Positions 11,480 to 21,019 of a stretch of DNA of 64,000 nt are shown here, piece after piece. This DNA is from Mycolicibacillus parakoreensis (GTDB lineage: Bacteria > Actinomycetota > Actinomycetes > Mycobacteriales > Mycobacteriaceae): assembly GCF_022370835.2 (NCBI RefSeq), contig NZ_CP092365.1, positions 3,286,001 through 3,350,000 of the forward strand, read 5' to 3'. The position numbers and the translations under genes were made by a program. The notes under the pieces are model-generated. The model saw only the letters and a list, made by a program, of their open reading frames with translations, made no database searches and was not told the DNA's origin. How positions within the stretch are numbered: position 1 is the first letter of the stretch; each line of letters begins with the position of its first letter.

Positions 11480-12568
11480 TCAGCCCGGTCCGGCGCCGTC
11501 GGCGGCGAAGGTGCGGCTGATCGTCGGCTCGGCGTACCCGGCGGCGACGACCGCGGCGCGCACCGCCGCGCCGATCGCGCGGGCGCGGGCCTCGGGCACC
11601 AGCGCGATGACGCTGCCGCCGAACCCGCCGCCGGTCATGCGCGCCCCCAGCGCCCCGGCGTCGACCGCGGTGTCGGCGATGAGGTCCAGGTGGGCGGTGG
11701 TGATCGCGAAGTCGTCGCGCATCGAGGCGTGCGAGTCGGTCCAGATCCGCCCGCCGGCAGCGAAATCCGCCTCGGCGAGGGCGGCGACGAAATCGAGCAC
11801 CCGACGGTTCTCGGTCACCACGTGCCGGGCGCGCCGGGCGTCGAGCGGGTCGCGCACCCGCTGCAGCGCACCGAGGTCGTCGACCTCGCGCAGCGAGGTC
11901 AGCCCGAGGTCGGCGGCGGCGCGTTCGCACGCGGCGCGGCGCGCGGCGTACTCCCCGCCGGCGTGTGCGTGGCGGGCGTGGGAGTCGATGAGCAGCAACG
12001 CCACCGCGTGGCCGTAGGGGTCGAAGCCGACCGGGCGCACCGTCAGGTCCCGAAAGTCGATGAGCAGCGCCGTGGCCGAGGCCCCGTACAGCGCGGCGAG
12101 CTGGTCGAGCAGACCGGTCGGGACGCCGACGTAGTCGTTCTCGGCGCGCCGGGCGATGCGGGCCGCCTCGAGGCGCTCGAGGGTGTGCCCGGCGGCGGTG
12201 CTCAACGCGCCGAGCACCGCGCACTCCAGCGCCGCCGACGACGACAGCCCCGCCCCGATCGGCACGTCGGAGGCCAGCGCCAGCGACCCGCCGGGCACCG
12301 CATATCCGGCCCGGCGCAGCGACCAGATCACCCCCGCCGGGTACGCCGCCCACCCGCGCACCGCGCCCGGGGTGGTGTGAACCGGGATGCGCACCGCGTC
12401 GTCGGCGTGGTCGCTGTAGACGGTGACGGTGTCGGTGTCGGCGTCGCCGGCGATGAACGTGGCGACGGTGCGCTGCGGCACCGCGATCGGCAGCGCGACG
12501 CCGTCGTTGTAGTCGGTGTGTTCGCCGATCAGGTTGATCCGCCCCGGCGCGGCGTAGCGCACCGTCAT
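11480..12568 (-). CDS. galK: Galactokinase
   Basis: The 362-residue GHMP kinase phosphorylates galactose at C1 (Leloir pathway). The galactokinase signature [15 protein letters not shown] is at residues 9-23, the ATP loop [13 protein letters not shown] near 105, and the third GHMP motif MTGGGFGGS near the C-terminus. Length agrees with M. tuberculosis GalK. It overlaps galT by 4 bases (ATGA), so the two form an operon and are translationally coupled. No epimerase gene is next to it. Confidence 0.95.
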   Translation of the reverse strand: MTVRYAAPGRINLIGEHTDYNDGVALPIAVPQRTVATFIAGDADTDTVTVYSDHADDAVRIPVHTTPGAVRGWAAYPAGVIWSLRRAGYAVPGGSLALASDVPIGAGLSSSAALECAVLGALSTAAGHTLERLEAARIARRAENDYVGVPTGLLDQLAALYGASATALLIDFRDLTVRPVGFDPYGHAVALLLIDSHARHAHAGGEYAARRAACERAAADLGLTSLREVDDLGALQRVRDPLDARRARHVVTENRRVLDFVAALAEADFAAGGRIWTDSHASMRDDFAITTAHLDLIADTAVDAGALGARMTGGGFGGSVIALVPEARARAIGAAVRAAVVAAGYAEPTISRTFAADGAGPG

Positions 12569-13647
12569 CGCGCCGCCTCACGCAGCCGGGCGGCCACCGA
12601 CTCGGGGGTGACGTCGACGATGAACGCGTCCATCGCCGACTCCGAGCCGGCCAGATACTTCAGTTTGGTCGCACTGCGCCGGATCGAGAGGAACTCGACG
12701 TGGAAGTAGCCGTCGCGCTGCGCCGCGCTGTCGCGGTACTGGTGCAGCGCGGCCATGTAGGGCAGCGGCGTGTCGTAGAGCGCGTCGAAGCGGCGCAGCA
12801 CCTCCCGGTAGAGCGCGGCGAACTCGTCGAGTTCGGTCTCGGTGAGCTCGGTGAGGTTGCGCACCCACCGGTTGGGGTACAGGTGGACCTCCACCGGCCA
12901 GCGCGCCGCGAACGGCACGAACGCGGTGAACGCCGCGCTGCGGGCGATCACCCGCGTGCCGTCGGCGACCTCGCGGGCCAGCAGGTCGGCGAACAGGTTG
13001 CCGCCGTGGCGGTCGCGGTGCTCGCGGGCACGCGCCAGCATGGTCGCGGTGCGCGGCGTCAGGTACGGGTAGGCGTAGATCTGGCCGTGCGGGTGCGACA
13101 GCGTCACCCCGATCTCCTCGCCGCGGTTCTCGAAGCAGAACACCTGCTCGACGCCGTCGACGGCCTGCAGTGCGGCGGTGCGCTGACGCCACGCGGCGAC
13201 CACCAGCCGCGCCTGGGCGGGGGGCAGGCCGGCGAACGAGCCGGTGTGGTCGGCGGAGAAGCAGATCACCTCGCAGCGGCCGTGGCCGGGGGCGGCGTGA
13301 AAGCCCGGGGTGTGCGGTGTGCTGATCGCCCCGGCGCCGGCCAGGGCGGGGAACCGGTTTTCGAACACCACCACGTCGTAGTCGGCGGCGGGCACCTCAC
13401 TGCTGGCCCCGCTCGGCCCGGGGCACAGCGGGCACCGGTCGGCGGGCGGCTTGTAGGTGCGGTCCTGGCGGTCGGCGGCGAGGATCACCCACTGCCCGGT
13501 GGTCTGGTCGTAGCGCAGCTCGCTGGGCTGCTCGCGGCGCGGCGGCAGCGGGCGCCGGTCGGCCACCGGCGCCGGGACGTGTCCGGGCAGCGAGAAGAAC
13601 AGCAGCTCACGCCCGTCGGCGAGGGGCCACGCGGTGGGCTCGGTCAC
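12565..13647 (-). CDS. galT: Galactose-1-phosphate uridylyltransferase
   Basis: The 360-residue enzyme exchanges UMP between UDP-glucose and galactose-1-phosphate. Zn ligands are visible at Cys72 and Cys75 (CPLC). The active site HPHGQ is at 185-189, with His187 the uridylylated residue. In the M. tuberculosis reference, as I recall, this gene is split in two; here it is intact. The GTG start has TACGCT eight bases upstream and no ribosome binding site, so it is probably leaderless. Confidence 0.95.
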   Translation of the reverse strand: MTEPTAWPLADGRELLFFSLPGHVPAPVADRRPLPPRREQPSELRYDQTTGQWVILAADRQDRTYKPPADRCPLCPGPSGASSEVPAADYDVVVFENRFPALAGAGAISTPHTPGFHAAPGHGRCEVICFSADHTGSFAGLPPAQARLVVAAWRQRTAALQAVDGVEQVFCFENRGEEIGVTLSHPHGQIYAYPYLTPRTATMLARAREHRDRHGGNLFADLLAREVADGTRVIARSAAFTAFVPFAARWPVEVHLYPNRWVRNLTELTETELDEFAALYREVLRRFDALYDTPLPYMAALHQYRDSAAQRDGYFHVEFLSIRRSATKLKYLAGSESAMDAFIVDVTPESVAARLREAAR

Positions 13648-13655
13648 GGTTGCGA

Positions 13656-13661
13656 AGCGTA
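13656..13661 (-). promoter_or_regulatory. -10 element (TACGCT) of galTK
   Basis: On the minus strand TACGCT is followed by eight bases and then the galT GTG. This fits a leaderless transcript. Confidence 0.5.
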
Positions 13662-13739
13662 GCGGCCTGCACGGTGCACCATGGGGCGGGGCACGCGCAC
13701 CGGCGGGTGCCCGGCGGGTTCGAGGCGAGAAGGGGTGCG

Positions 13740-15980
13740 GTGGCCGGTCAGAGTCAGCGTCTGGGCACCGGCGGCGGGGCGCTGAGCCCGGTGCTCGGGC
13801 GCACCCTGATCGAGCGGGCCCGCACCTGGGCGGTGGGCTCGGATCCGGGGCTGCTGCGGCTGCAGATGGCGATCCGGACCACGATCGCGCTCGGGGTGGC
13901 CCTCGGGGTGCTCTACCTGCTGGCGGTGGCGACCGGGGCGCCGGTGACGGTGGCGGTGCTCGGCGCGGTGGTGGCGATGATCTCGGCGCGCGCGGTCAAC
14001 GAACCCGATCCGCGCCGCCAGCGCGTCACGCTGCTGTTGCTGCCGCTGCCGGCGGCCGCCTCGATCACCGCGGCCAGTCTGCTCGGCCCGCACGTCATCG
14101 CCGCCGACGTGGTGTTCGTGGCGGTCACCTTCGTCGCGGTGTATGTGCGCCGGTTCGGCTCGCGCGGGATGGCGCTGGGCATGGTCGCGGTGATGACCTA
14201 CTTCTTCACCCTGTTCTTGGAGGCCACCCCCGCCGAGTTGCCGTGGCTGATCGTGGCGGTGACGGTCGGCGCCGCCTGCACCCTGCTGATCAGCGGCTAT
14301 CTGCTGCCCGAGCGCCCCGAGCGGGTGCTGCACCGCACGGTGCGGGCGTTGCGCGCCCGGATGGCGATCGTCACCGAGACCGCCGCCGACGCGGTGGCCG
14401 CCGGCCCCGACGACCGGCGTCACCGCCGGCGGCTGGCGGTGCGGGTGGCCCGGCTCAACGAGACCGCGCTGATGGCGCAGAGCCAGATCGAGGAGAAGGT
14501 CGACCCCGCGCGGGTGTGGCCCGGGGTCGACGGCGCGGATCTGGCGCTGCGGCTGTTCGACGCGGAGCTGACCTTCGAGCGGATCGCGATCACCGCCGGG
14601 CGCGCCGCCGGCACCGATTTGACCGCCGCGACCCGGGCGGCGGTCGCCGCGGTGCTGCGCGGGCTGGCCGCCGAGATGCGGGTGCCCGGCTCGGCCGGGC
14701 TCGACCGCGTCGATGCCGCAGCCCGGGCCCTCGTCGACGCCGACCGCGCCCGCACCGACGACGCCGAGGGGGACCCGGCGGGCCGGGCGGCCCAGGTGTA
14801 CGCCCGCCGGGTCGGCATGGCGGTCACCGACGCCACCGCGGTGATCCGCCGGATCCGTGAGCTCACCGAACGCGGCAGCACCACCCCGGCCGCCCCGCTG
14901 AGCGCCCCGCCGGCGCCCGACCCGGCCGACGGCGACGGCCTGTCGCCGACCACCCGGCAGGCCATCCAGGTCACGGTCGCGGTCTCGCTGGCGATCGTCG
15001 CCGGGGAGGCGCTGTCCCCGGCGCGCTGGTACTGGGCGGTGATCGCGGCGTTCGTCACGTTCGCCGGCACCACCTCGTTCGGGGAGACCCTCACCAAGGG
15101 CTGGCAACGGCTGCTGGGCACCGTGGCGGGGGTGCCGGCCGGGGTGCTGGTGGCCACCGCCGTGTCGGGGCGCCCCGGCGCGGCGGTGGCCCTGATCTTC
15201 GTCTGCCTGTTCGCCGCGTTCTATCTGATGAAGGTGTCCTATGCGTTGATGATCTTCTGGATCACCACCGTGCTGGCGTTGCTCTACGGGCTGTTGGGCC
15301 AGTTCAGCGTCGACGTGCTGGTGCTGCGGATCCAGGAGACCGCGATCGGCGCGGTCATCGGGGTCGCCGTGGCGCTGCTGGTGTTGCCGGCGCGGACCAA
15401 GACCGCGATCCGCGACGAGGCGTGCGCGTTTTTGACCGCGCTCTCGGAGTCGGTGGACACCTCGGTGGCCGCCCTGGCCGGCGACGCGGTGCACCCGACC
15501 GATCAGGCCCGCCGGGTGCACCACCAGCTCCAGCAGTTCCGCACCACCGCCAAACCGGTCACCGTCGGCATCGCCGGGGTCGCCGGACGCAACACCATGC
15601 GCCGCAGCCTGCGGCTGGTCAACGCCTGCGACCACTACGGGCGGGCGCTGGCGCGCGCCGGCGCCGGGGCAGCCCGACCGTCACGGCAGCCGGTCAACCT
15701 CATCGCCGCGGCCGCCGCCCAGACCCGCGCCAACATCGACGCGCTCATCGCCCATCTGCAGCGCCGCGAGCCGGGCGAGCTGCGTTCGGCCACCGACCTG
15801 CTCGACGCCGCCGACGCCCTCGCCGGCCAGAACGCCGGCCAGAACGCCCAGCCCGACGCCGAGGCCGACGCCGGGTCGACGCGGCGGGTGCGCGGGGCGG
15901 TGCACGCGCTACGCCAGATCGACCGGGCCCTGCTCGACGCCGCCGTCGACCTCGGGGTGCCGACCGTGCGCCTCTGGTAG
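13740..15980 (+). CDS. FUSC-family aromatic acid exporter-like membrane protein
   Basis: The protein has 746 residues with two membrane blocks, about residues 45-195 and 440-560, each of five or six helices. A cytosolic region of about 240 residues separates them, and another soluble region closes the protein. This is the layout of FUSC/YccS/AaeB-like exporters. The GTG at 13740 was chosen over an upstream TTG because gagaagg lies just before it. It is divergent from galT. The final 72 bases overlap the convergent gene at 15909-16757. The substrate is unknown. Confidence 0.82.
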   Translation: MAGQSQRLGTGGGALSPVLGRTLIERARTWAVGSDPGLLRLQMAIRTTIALGVALGVLYLLAVATGAPVTVAVLGAVVAMISARAVNEPDPRRQRVTLLLLPLPAAASITAASLLGPHVIAADVVFVAVTFVAVYVRRFGSRGMALGMVAVMTYFFTLFLEATPAELPWLIVAVTVGAACTLLISGYLLPERPERVLHRTVRALRARMAIVTETAADAVAAGPDDRRHRRRLAVRVARLNETALMAQSQIEEKVDPARVWPGVDGADLALRLFDAELTFERIAITAGRAAGTDLTAATRAAVAAVLRGLAAEMRVPGSAGLDRVDAAARALVDADRARTDDAEGDPAGRAAQVYARRVGMAVTDATAVIRRIRELTERGSTTPAAPLSAPPAPDPADGDGLSPTTRQAIQVTVAVSLAIVAGEALSPARWYWAVIAAFVTFAGTTSFGETLTKGWQRLLGTVAGVPAGVLVATAVSGRPGAAVALIFVCLFAAFYLMKVSYALMIFWITTVLALLYGLLGQFSVDVLVLRIQETAIGAVIGVAVALLVLPARTKTAIRDEACAFLTALSESVDTSVAALAGDAVHPTDQARRVHHQLQQFRTTAKPVTVGIAGVAGRNTMRRSLRLVNACDHYGRALARAGAGAARPSRQPVNLIAAAAAQTRANIDALIAHLQRREPGELRSATDLLDAADALAGQNAGQNAQPDAEADAGSTRRVRGAVHALRQIDRALLDAAVDLGVPTVRLW

Positions 15981-16757
15981 CCCGGCCCGGGCGTCGAGGT
16001 AGGCGTCGAGGTAGGCCAGCGCGGCCTTGGCGGCGCGCCGCAGCGCCCCGAACTCCCCCAGGTAGGCGGCGAGCCCGCCGACGCCGGGCAGCACCGACAG
16101 CCGGCGGAACACCCGCCGCGGCTGGGGGCGACGGTCGAGTTCGTCGCCGATCTCGCGCAGCACCGCCGCCAGATGCCACCAGGTGCGCACCAGCGTGAGC
16201 GGGCTGCGCGCGGCCCGGGCGCCCGCGGCGGGGCCGCGGGCGGGCGCGGCGTGGCGCTCGGCGACGTCGCGGTCGAGGCGGCGCCCGCACAGCACCGCGG
16301 CGAGCAGCTGGATCTGCACCGCGGGGTCGTCGACCCCGTGTTCGCGGGCGAGGGCGCACACCACGATCGCCTGGTTGGCGAAGCCCAGCATCGGCTGCAC
16401 CGGCAGCAGCGCGCCCAGCACGCCCAACGACCGGGGCGAGGCGACCGCGACCGTGTTGAGCGCACCGACGCGGCGCACCCACCAGGCGGCGCGGCGGCGC
16501 ACGTCCATGCCCGACCACGCCCGGGTGCCCGGGGCGTGCGCGGCGTTGAGCAGCCACGCCGCCCGGTCGAGCGCCGGCTCGAGTGCCGCAGGCGCGCTCT
16601 CCCCCGGTACGCCGGTGTGGGTGCGTGCCTTGAGCCCCAGCGGGTCGGCCTCGGTGAGCATCCCGAGCAGGGGGCTGATCAGCCGGACCGCACGGCCCAG
16701 TGCGGCCGCGACGTCGTCGTCGCCGAGCACGGTGCGGGAGGAACGCAGCAAACCCAT
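15909..16757 (-). CDS. Conserved hypothetical protein, family not recognised
   Basis: The protein has 282 residues and is rich in Ala and Arg. It has weakly hydrophobic stretches (RVGALNTVAVASPRSLGVLG and LLPVQPMLGFANQAIVVC, about 105-145) and a tail ending near EQGPVDLA. AGGA lies eight bases before the ATG. There is no signal peptide and no motif I can assign. The frame is open through the last 72 bases of the convergent FUSC gene. Confidence 0.6.
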   Translation of the reverse strand: MGLLRSSRTVLGDDDVAAALGRAVRLISPLLGMLTEADPLGLKARTHTGVPGESAPAALEPALDRAAWLLNAAHAPGTRAWSGMDVRRRAAWWVRRVGALNTVAVASPRSLGVLGALLPVQPMLGFANQAIVVCALAREHGVDDPAVQIQLLAAVLCGRRLDRDVAERHAAPARGPAAGARAARSPLTLVRTWWHLAAVLREIGDELDRRPQPRRVFRRLSVLPGVGGLAAYLGEFGALRRAAKAALAYLDAYLDARAGLPEAHGRHPEVDGGVEQGPVDLA

Positions 16758-16819
16758 GACCCGATCCTGCTCGACGCGCCGGGAACACACCGAACACCCA
16801 CCCCCCACGGCCGTTTCGA

Positions 16820-16849
16820 TTGTTTCAACTCGGGGCGTCCGGGTAGACT
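16820..16849 (+). promoter_or_regulatory. Promoter of the toxin-antitoxin operon
   Basis: TTGTTT at 16820-16825 and TAGACT at 16844-16849 are spaced 18 bases apart. Seven bases separate TAGACT from the antitoxin ATG, predicting a leaderless mRNA. The repeated gtttc in gtttcgattgtttcaac (from 16813) may be an operator for autoregulation. Confidence 0.6.
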
Positions 16850-16856
16850 CGGGGCC

Positions 16857-17369
16857 ATGCCCACCGCCGCCGACCTCGCCGACCGGATCGCCGACCGGGC
16901 ACGGCGTGACACCGGGTTCGCCGAGGTGCTCGACACCTTGCTCACCGCACCGACCACCCCGTCGGGGACGCTGGAACGTGTTGGCGCCCAAGCGCTCAAC
17001 GATCAGCGCCACGCCGCGCTGGTCGCCGAGTTCACCGCCGGGGCGCTGCCCACCCCGGCCGTGCAGCAGCGGCTGGGCTTCGGTTCGCCGCAGGCGGTGC
17101 ACCGGCTGCGCAGCCGCGGCAAGCTGCTCGGTGCGGCCGTGGGCAACCGCACCTGGTTTCCGGCCTGGCAGTTCGACGGCGACCGGCTGCGCGCCGATCT
17201 GCCCGAGCTGATCGAGCTGCTGGGCCGGTTCAGCACCGACGCGCTGGCCGCCGACCGGATCATGCGGCTCAGCCGCGACGACCTCGACGGCCACTCGATC
17301 GCCGAGGCGCTGGGCCACCGCGACCTCGCGGGCACCGCGCGCCGGCTGTTGATCGCCCTCGGTGCCTGA
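16857..17369 (+). CDS. Xre/MbcA-like antitoxin of a RES toxin system
   Basis: The 170-residue protein has a central helix-turn-helix region (TPAVQQRLGFGSPQAVHRL, about 62-80) and a C-terminal part (DGHSIAEALGHRDLAGTARRLL) like the toxin-binding domain of Xre-MbcA-ParS antitoxins. Known role: it occupies the active site of the partner and represses the operon. The toxin gene overlaps its end by 8 bases. The function is inferred mainly from the partner and the order. Confidence 0.8.
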   Translation: MPTAADLADRIADRARRDTGFAEVLDTLLTAPTTPSGTLERVGAQALNDQRHAALVAEFTAGALPTPAVQQRLGFGSPQAVHRLRSRGKLLGAAVGNRTWFPAWQFDGDRLRADLPELIELLGRFSTDALAADRIMRLSRDDLDGHSIAEALGHRDLAGTARRLLIALGA

Positions 17370-18000
17370 ACTCGCCGCCGGCTACCGCCGGGCGCTGCCC
17401 GTGACGCGGCCCACCGGGCTGGCGCGCCGGCGTCTGCCGGCCGGCACCACGCTGTGGCGGCTGGAGGCCCACGGCCCCGAGCACTGGGACTGGGCGGGCT
17501 TTGCCACCCCGCGGTTCCGCTTCGACCCCGCCTCGGGGGCGTTTCGCACCCGCTACGCCGGGTCCACGCTGCCCGGCGCGGCCCGGGAACGCTACCGGGG
17601 CTCCGGGCTGTTGATCCCCGCCGACCACGCCGAGCAGCGGGTGATTCGGCTGGTGGCCGCCCGCCCGCTGCGGGTGCTGGATCTGCGCACCGAACGCAAC
17701 CTGGATCTGCTCGACCTCGACGACCAGATCAGCACCGGCCAGCATCCGGCGGTGTGGCGCACCTGCCACCGGCTCGCCGACGCGGTGCGGCGGTGGTGGC
17801 CGGCGACCGCCGCCGATCCGCATCCCCTCGACGCGCTGGTGTACCGCTCCCGCACCACCCCGGAGACCTCGCTGAACGTCGCGATCTTCGGCACCGCGGC
17901 GTTCACCGCCCGGTCCTGGGCGCTGGGCCGGCGCCACGACCTGCTGGCCGAGCTGGTGCTGCACCACGGGTTCACGATCGGCTGGGAGCCGGGCGGCTGA
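17362..18000 (+). CDS. RES-domain toxin (MbcT-like, NAD+-degrading)
   Basis: The 212-residue protein has the conserved residues that name the family: Arg33 in LWRLE, Tyr65 in TRYAG, Glu76 in RERYRG, and Ser163 in YRS with Asn172 nearby. Known family role: MbcT of M. tuberculosis destroys NAD+ by phosphorolysis. The GTG start lies inside the last codons of the antitoxin gene, so translation is coupled. The 3' end overlaps the convergent DUF309 gene by 29 bases. Confidence 0.85.
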   Translation: MPELAAGYRRALPVTRPTGLARRRLPAGTTLWRLEAHGPEHWDWAGFATPRFRFDPASGAFRTRYAGSTLPGAARERYRGSGLLIPADHAEQRVIRLVAARPLRVLDLRTERNLDLLDLDDQISTGQHPAVWRTCHRLADAVRRWWPATAADPHPLDALVYRSRTTPETSLNVAIFGTAAFTARSWALGRRHDLLAELVLHHGFTIGWEPGG

Positions 18001-18460
18001 GCAGCCGGGGCCGCAGCCGCGCGAGCGGCATCGACGCCTCGGCGCCGACCTGTTCGGCGAGACGCTCGGCGTACTCGATCAGCCCGGCGACGTCGACGCC
18101 GTGGCGCGCCGGTGCGGCGGCCAGCCGCCCGGCGCCGCGGCGCAGCAGCGCCGCCGCACCGGTGGGGTTGCCGCGCTGGATGTGGGTGATGCCCACCGCC
18201 AGCTGGGCCAGTCCCTGCCAGAGCATCCGTTCGGACGGCGGGCCGGTCTTCCACGCCGCCTCCAGCACCTCGTGGGCGTGAAACGCCCGGCCCTCGTCGA
18301 GCAGGCGTTGGGCGTAGTCGAGGGTCTGCGCCGGCGCCAACCGCAGATCCTCGGGGATGCCGGGCACCCCGGCGCTGCCGCGCGGCAGCGGGCGGCCCAG
18401 CGCGTCGCGGGGCCGGGCGTTGCGCGGGCGCCCGGATTCGTCGCGGTCACGTTCGGCCAT
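17972..18460 (-). CDS. DUF309 family protein
   Basis: This 162-residue protein has the helical DUF309 core: RAFHAHEVLEAAWK followed by LWQGLAQLAVGITHIQRGN. The first 35 residues are charged and Arg-rich. The domain is a compact helical bundle of unknown role. The gene runs into the RES toxin gene at its 3' end and is divergent from the lipoprotein gene at 18496, with 35 bases between the starts. Confidence 0.82.
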   Translation of the reverse strand: MAERDRDESGRPRNARPRDALGRPLPRGSAGVPGIPEDLRLAPAQTLDYAQRLLDEGRAFHAHEVLEAAWKTGPPSERMLWQGLAQLAVGITHIQRGNPTGAAALLRRGAGRLAAAPARHGVDVAGLIEYAERLAEQVGAEASMPLARLRPRLLSRPAPSRS

Positions 18461-18482
18461 AGGTCCATCATGCCCGGACTCG

Positions 18483-18488
18483 TAAACT
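18483..18488 (+). promoter_or_regulatory. -10 element (TAAACT) of the lipoprotein gene
   Basis: TAAACT is followed by seven bases and a GTG start, predicting a leaderless transcript. Confidence 0.6.
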
Positions 18489-18495
18489 CTCACAG

Positions 18496-19272
18496 GTGAC
18501 GCATCTTCGTTGGCGCGCGGCGCTGGCCGCCGTGGCGCTGTGCACCGCCGGTTGTCAGGGCGCGCCCTCCCCCGATTCGGCGGACCCGCCGGCCACGACG
18601 TCGGGCCCGATCGGGTTCTGCGCGCAGCTCGGCGGGCAGTGGAACACCCCGGCGCGGCGCTGCACACTGAGCGGCAACGCCGAGCACACCCACGTCAGCG
18701 TCACCTACCCGATCGAGCTGCTCGACGACCCGACCGCCGGTCCGGCGCTGAAAACCTTTGTGCGCGAGTTCTATCACCAGCACGCCGAGTCCGGCGGCGC
18801 CGCGCAGAACGCCGGGACGAGCAGCGCCACGCTCAAACACACCGTGTTCCACCACGGCCCCGACATCACCTCGGTGCTCTTCGACGGCGACTGGTACGTC
18901 GCCGGCGAACCGCACCCCAACCGGGAGTACACCGCGTTCACCTTCGACTTCTTCGCCGGGCGCCAGATGCAGCTCAGCGACCTGTTCTGCCCCGGGGTCG
19001 ACCCGGTGGCCGCCCTGCCGCCGCTGGTGCACGACCAGATCGCCGACCAGCTCGACGACGACGGCCCGCTGACCGTGGCCGGCTTCGAACCGGGCGCATC
19101 CGGGGGCAGCAACTACAGCGACAACTACCGGGCCTGGATCCTCGACGACGACGACCTGGTGGTGTACCTGCCCGCGGCGCGCACCGGGCCGGTCGACGCC
19201 GGCATGGTCCGCGCCCGGGTGCCGCTGACCGAGCTGCAACCGCATCTGCACGACGGGGGTTGCCCCAGTTAA
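18496..19272 (+). CDS. Secreted lipoprotein with RsiV/DUF3298-like domain
   Basis: The protein has 258 residues with a lipobox LCTAGC ending at about Cys20. The body resembles the DUF3298/RsiV-like domain seen in mycobacterial secreted proteins of the MPT64/TB22.2 type: EFYHQH, NREYTAFTFDFFAGRQMQLSDLF and a late DDLVVYLPA strand. It is anchored outside the membrane. The function of these mycobacterial proteins is unclear. The domain call rests on recall of motif patterns. Confidence 0.72.
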   Translation: MTHLRWRAALAAVALCTAGCQGAPSPDSADPPATTSGPIGFCAQLGGQWNTPARRCTLSGNAEHTHVSVTYPIELLDDPTAGPALKTFVREFYHQHAESGGAAQNAGTSSATLKHTVFHHGPDITSVLFDGDWYVAGEPHPNREYTAFTFDFFAGRQMQLSDLFCPGVDPVAALPPLVHDQIADQLDDDGPLTVAGFEPGASGGSNYSDNYRAWILDDDDLVVYLPAARTGPVDAGMVRARVPLTELQPHLHDGGCPS

Positions 19273-19308
19273 GCGGTGCGGCCCGCCCCGATCTGATGGA
19301 ATACGCCC

Positions 19309-19740
19309 ATGGCACGCCCGTTCACCGAAACCGAACGTCAACAGTTCCTCGCCGACCCGCACATCTGTGTGCTCTCGGTCGCCGCCGGCGACGGCCGCCC
19401 GCCGGCCGCCATCCCGATCTGGTACCACTACAGCCCCGGCGGGGTCATCACGATCAACACCGGGGTCGCCAACCGCACCGCCCGACTGGTGCGCGCCGCC
19501 GGGGTGGTCACCGTGACGGTGCAGCGCGAAAAGCTGCCCTACCAGTACGTGGTCGTGGAGGGCACCGTCATCGAGGCCACCACCCCGGCACCGCTGGAGG
19601 CCCGCGAGAAGATCGCGGTGCGCTACCTCGGCGAGAAGGCCGGCCGACAGTTCGCCCGCTCCGGCGACGACGCCGACGCGGTGCTGTTCACCATCCGCCC
19701 GGATCGCTGGCGCAGCGTCGATTTCACCGGTGACCTCTGA
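19309..19740 (+). CDS. PPOX-class F420/FMN-dependent oxidoreductase
   Basis: The 143-residue split-barrel protein begins with a short helix, then HICVLSVAAGDGRPPAAIPIWYHY, TGVANRTARLVRAAGVVTVTV and a basic C-terminal RPDRWRSVDF. This matches the pyridoxamine-phosphate-oxidase-like family, which in mycobacteria often uses F420. The substrate is unknown. The next gene starts two bases after its stop. Confidence 0.82.
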   Translation: MARPFTETERQQFLADPHICVLSVAAGDGRPPAAIPIWYHYSPGGVITINTGVANRTARLVRAAGVVTVTVQREKLPYQYVVVEGTVIEATTPAPLEAREKIAVRYLGEKAGRQFARSGDDADAVLFTIRPDRWRSVDFTGDL

Positions 19741-19742
19741 CG

Positions 19743-20315
19743 ATGACCGGACCCGAGGGCCGGGCCCGCCCGACGGTGCGGGCCCCGGCGGCGGTGCTCG
19801 CCGTCGCGCTGGTGGTCCTCGGGGCCGTGGCGGCGGCGACCGTGGCGGTGCTCGCCGACACCGATCGCCGCGGGCTCTCCGACGACACCGCCCGCGACCG
19901 CGTCGTCGAATCGGCCCGCCGGGTGGTCCACGTCGGCGCGCTCCTCGACGTGCAGGGGCGGTTCCGCTTCGCGCCGTGCTCCGAGCAGCCCGACACCGCG
20001 CCGCCGCCGACCGGTGAGAACCCGGGACCGCCCTACACCGGCCGGGTCGACATGACCTTCGCGATCCCGGGGCACACCACCGCGCAGTCCTACCTGAAGA
20101 ACGTCGCGGTGCTGCTCGGGGTCGGCGGCTGGCAGACCGCGACACTGGCCCCCGACAGCGACCGCTGGACCACGGTCAAAGACGGGGTCGCCACCGTGCT
20201 CTCCCCGGTGCCCGACGATCCCGACCGCGGCCGAGCACTGGTGGTCGGCGAGTGCGACAACTGGACCGACCACCGCGGCGAGCGCGGCGAGGACATCAGC
20301 GATCAGCTGTGGTGA
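19743..20315 (+). CDS. Membrane-anchored hypothetical protein
   Basis: The 190-residue protein has one N-terminal helix (about residues 14-40, [22 protein letters not shown]) that anchors an outer domain with two Cys residues (PCSEQ and GECDN). The domain contains [22 protein letters not shown] do not recognise the family. The close spacing to the oxidoreductase gene suggests one transcript. Confidence 0.65.
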   Translation: MTGPEGRARPTVRAPAAVLAVALVVLGAVAAATVAVLADTDRRGLSDDTARDRVVESARRVVHVGALLDVQGRFRFAPCSEQPDTAPPPTGENPGPPYTGRVDMTFAIPGHTTAQSYLKNVAVLLGVGGWQTATLAPDSDRWTTVKDGVATVLSPVPDDPDRGRALVVGECDNWTDHRGERGEDISDQLW

Positions 20316-20343
20316 GTGCGGAGGGCGACCCGCGTGGTGCTCG

Positions 20344-20429
20344 TGGTGCCAGGTGCAGGATTCGAACCTGCGTAGGCTTACGCCGACGGATTTACAGTCC
20401 GCTCCCATTGGCCGCTCGGGCAACCTGGC
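20344..20429 (-). tRNA. tRNA-Tyr (GTA)
   Basis: The minus-strand product is 86 bases with an encoded CCA end. The acceptor arm pairs GCCAGGT with ACCTGGC, the anticodon loop CTGTAAA carries GTA between CGGA and TCCG, and there is a long variable arm as expected for bacterial tRNA-Tyr. The T arm CAGGTTCGAATCCTG is canonical. Confidence 0.95.
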
Positions 20430-20527
20430 GGGGTGCGCTAAGCAGACTACAACGCGCCCCGGACGCCCCCACAGGCGGCCATGGGGGCGCCGCGACCGCG
20501 ACACGCACCGAAAGGGGACTCATTTCC

Positions 20528-21019
20528 ATGGCGGATTCGTCGTTCGACGTCGTCAGCAAGGTCGACCGGCAGGAAGTCGACAACGCGCTGAACCAGGCCG
20601 GAAAGGAACTGGCCACCCGGTTCGACTTCCGCGGCACCGACACCTCGATCGCCTGGAAGGGCGAGGAGGCCGTCGAGTTGAGCAGCTCCACCGAGGAGCG
20701 CCTCAAGGCCGCCATCGACGTGTTCAAGGAGAAACTGGTGCGCCGCGACATCTCGATGAAATCGCTGGAGCTCGGCGAGCCGCAGGCCTCCGGCAAGGGC
20801 TACAAGGTGCTCGGCACCATCAAGCAGGGCATCGCCGGCGAACACGCCAAGAAGATCACCAAGCTCATCCGCGACGAGGGCCCCAAGGGCGTCAAGGCCC
20901 AGATCCAGGGCGAGGAGGTGCGGGTGTCGTCGAAGAAACGCGACGACCTGCAGTCGGTGATCGCGCTGCTGAAAAAAGCCGACCTCGACGTGGCGCTGCA
21001 GTTCGTCAACTACCGCTGA
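20528..21019 (+). CDS. yajQ: YajQ-family nucleotide-binding protein
   Basis: The 163-residue protein begins [11 protein letters not shown] and has [21 protein letters not shown] and the C-terminal [12 protein letters not shown], all typical of YajQ/UPF0234. Known family members have two ferredoxin-like folds and bind c-di-GMP or RNA in some bacteria. Length equals what I recall for Rv0566c. It is cytosolic. The 3' end overlaps the convergent gene by 14 bases. Confidence 0.95.
   Translation: MADSSFDVVSKVDRQEVDNALNQAGKELATRFDFRGTDTSIAWKGEEAVELSSSTEERLKAAIDVFKEKLVRRDISMKSLELGEPQASGKGYKVLGTIKQGIAGEHAKKITKLIRDEGPKGVKAQIQGEEVRVSSKKRDDLQSVIALLKKADLDVALQFVNYR

Noticed and set aside
13650..13739. Upstream TTG start for the FUSC protein
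   Set aside because: The extra 30 residues are not membrane-protein-like and the GTG at 13740 has gagaagg before it.
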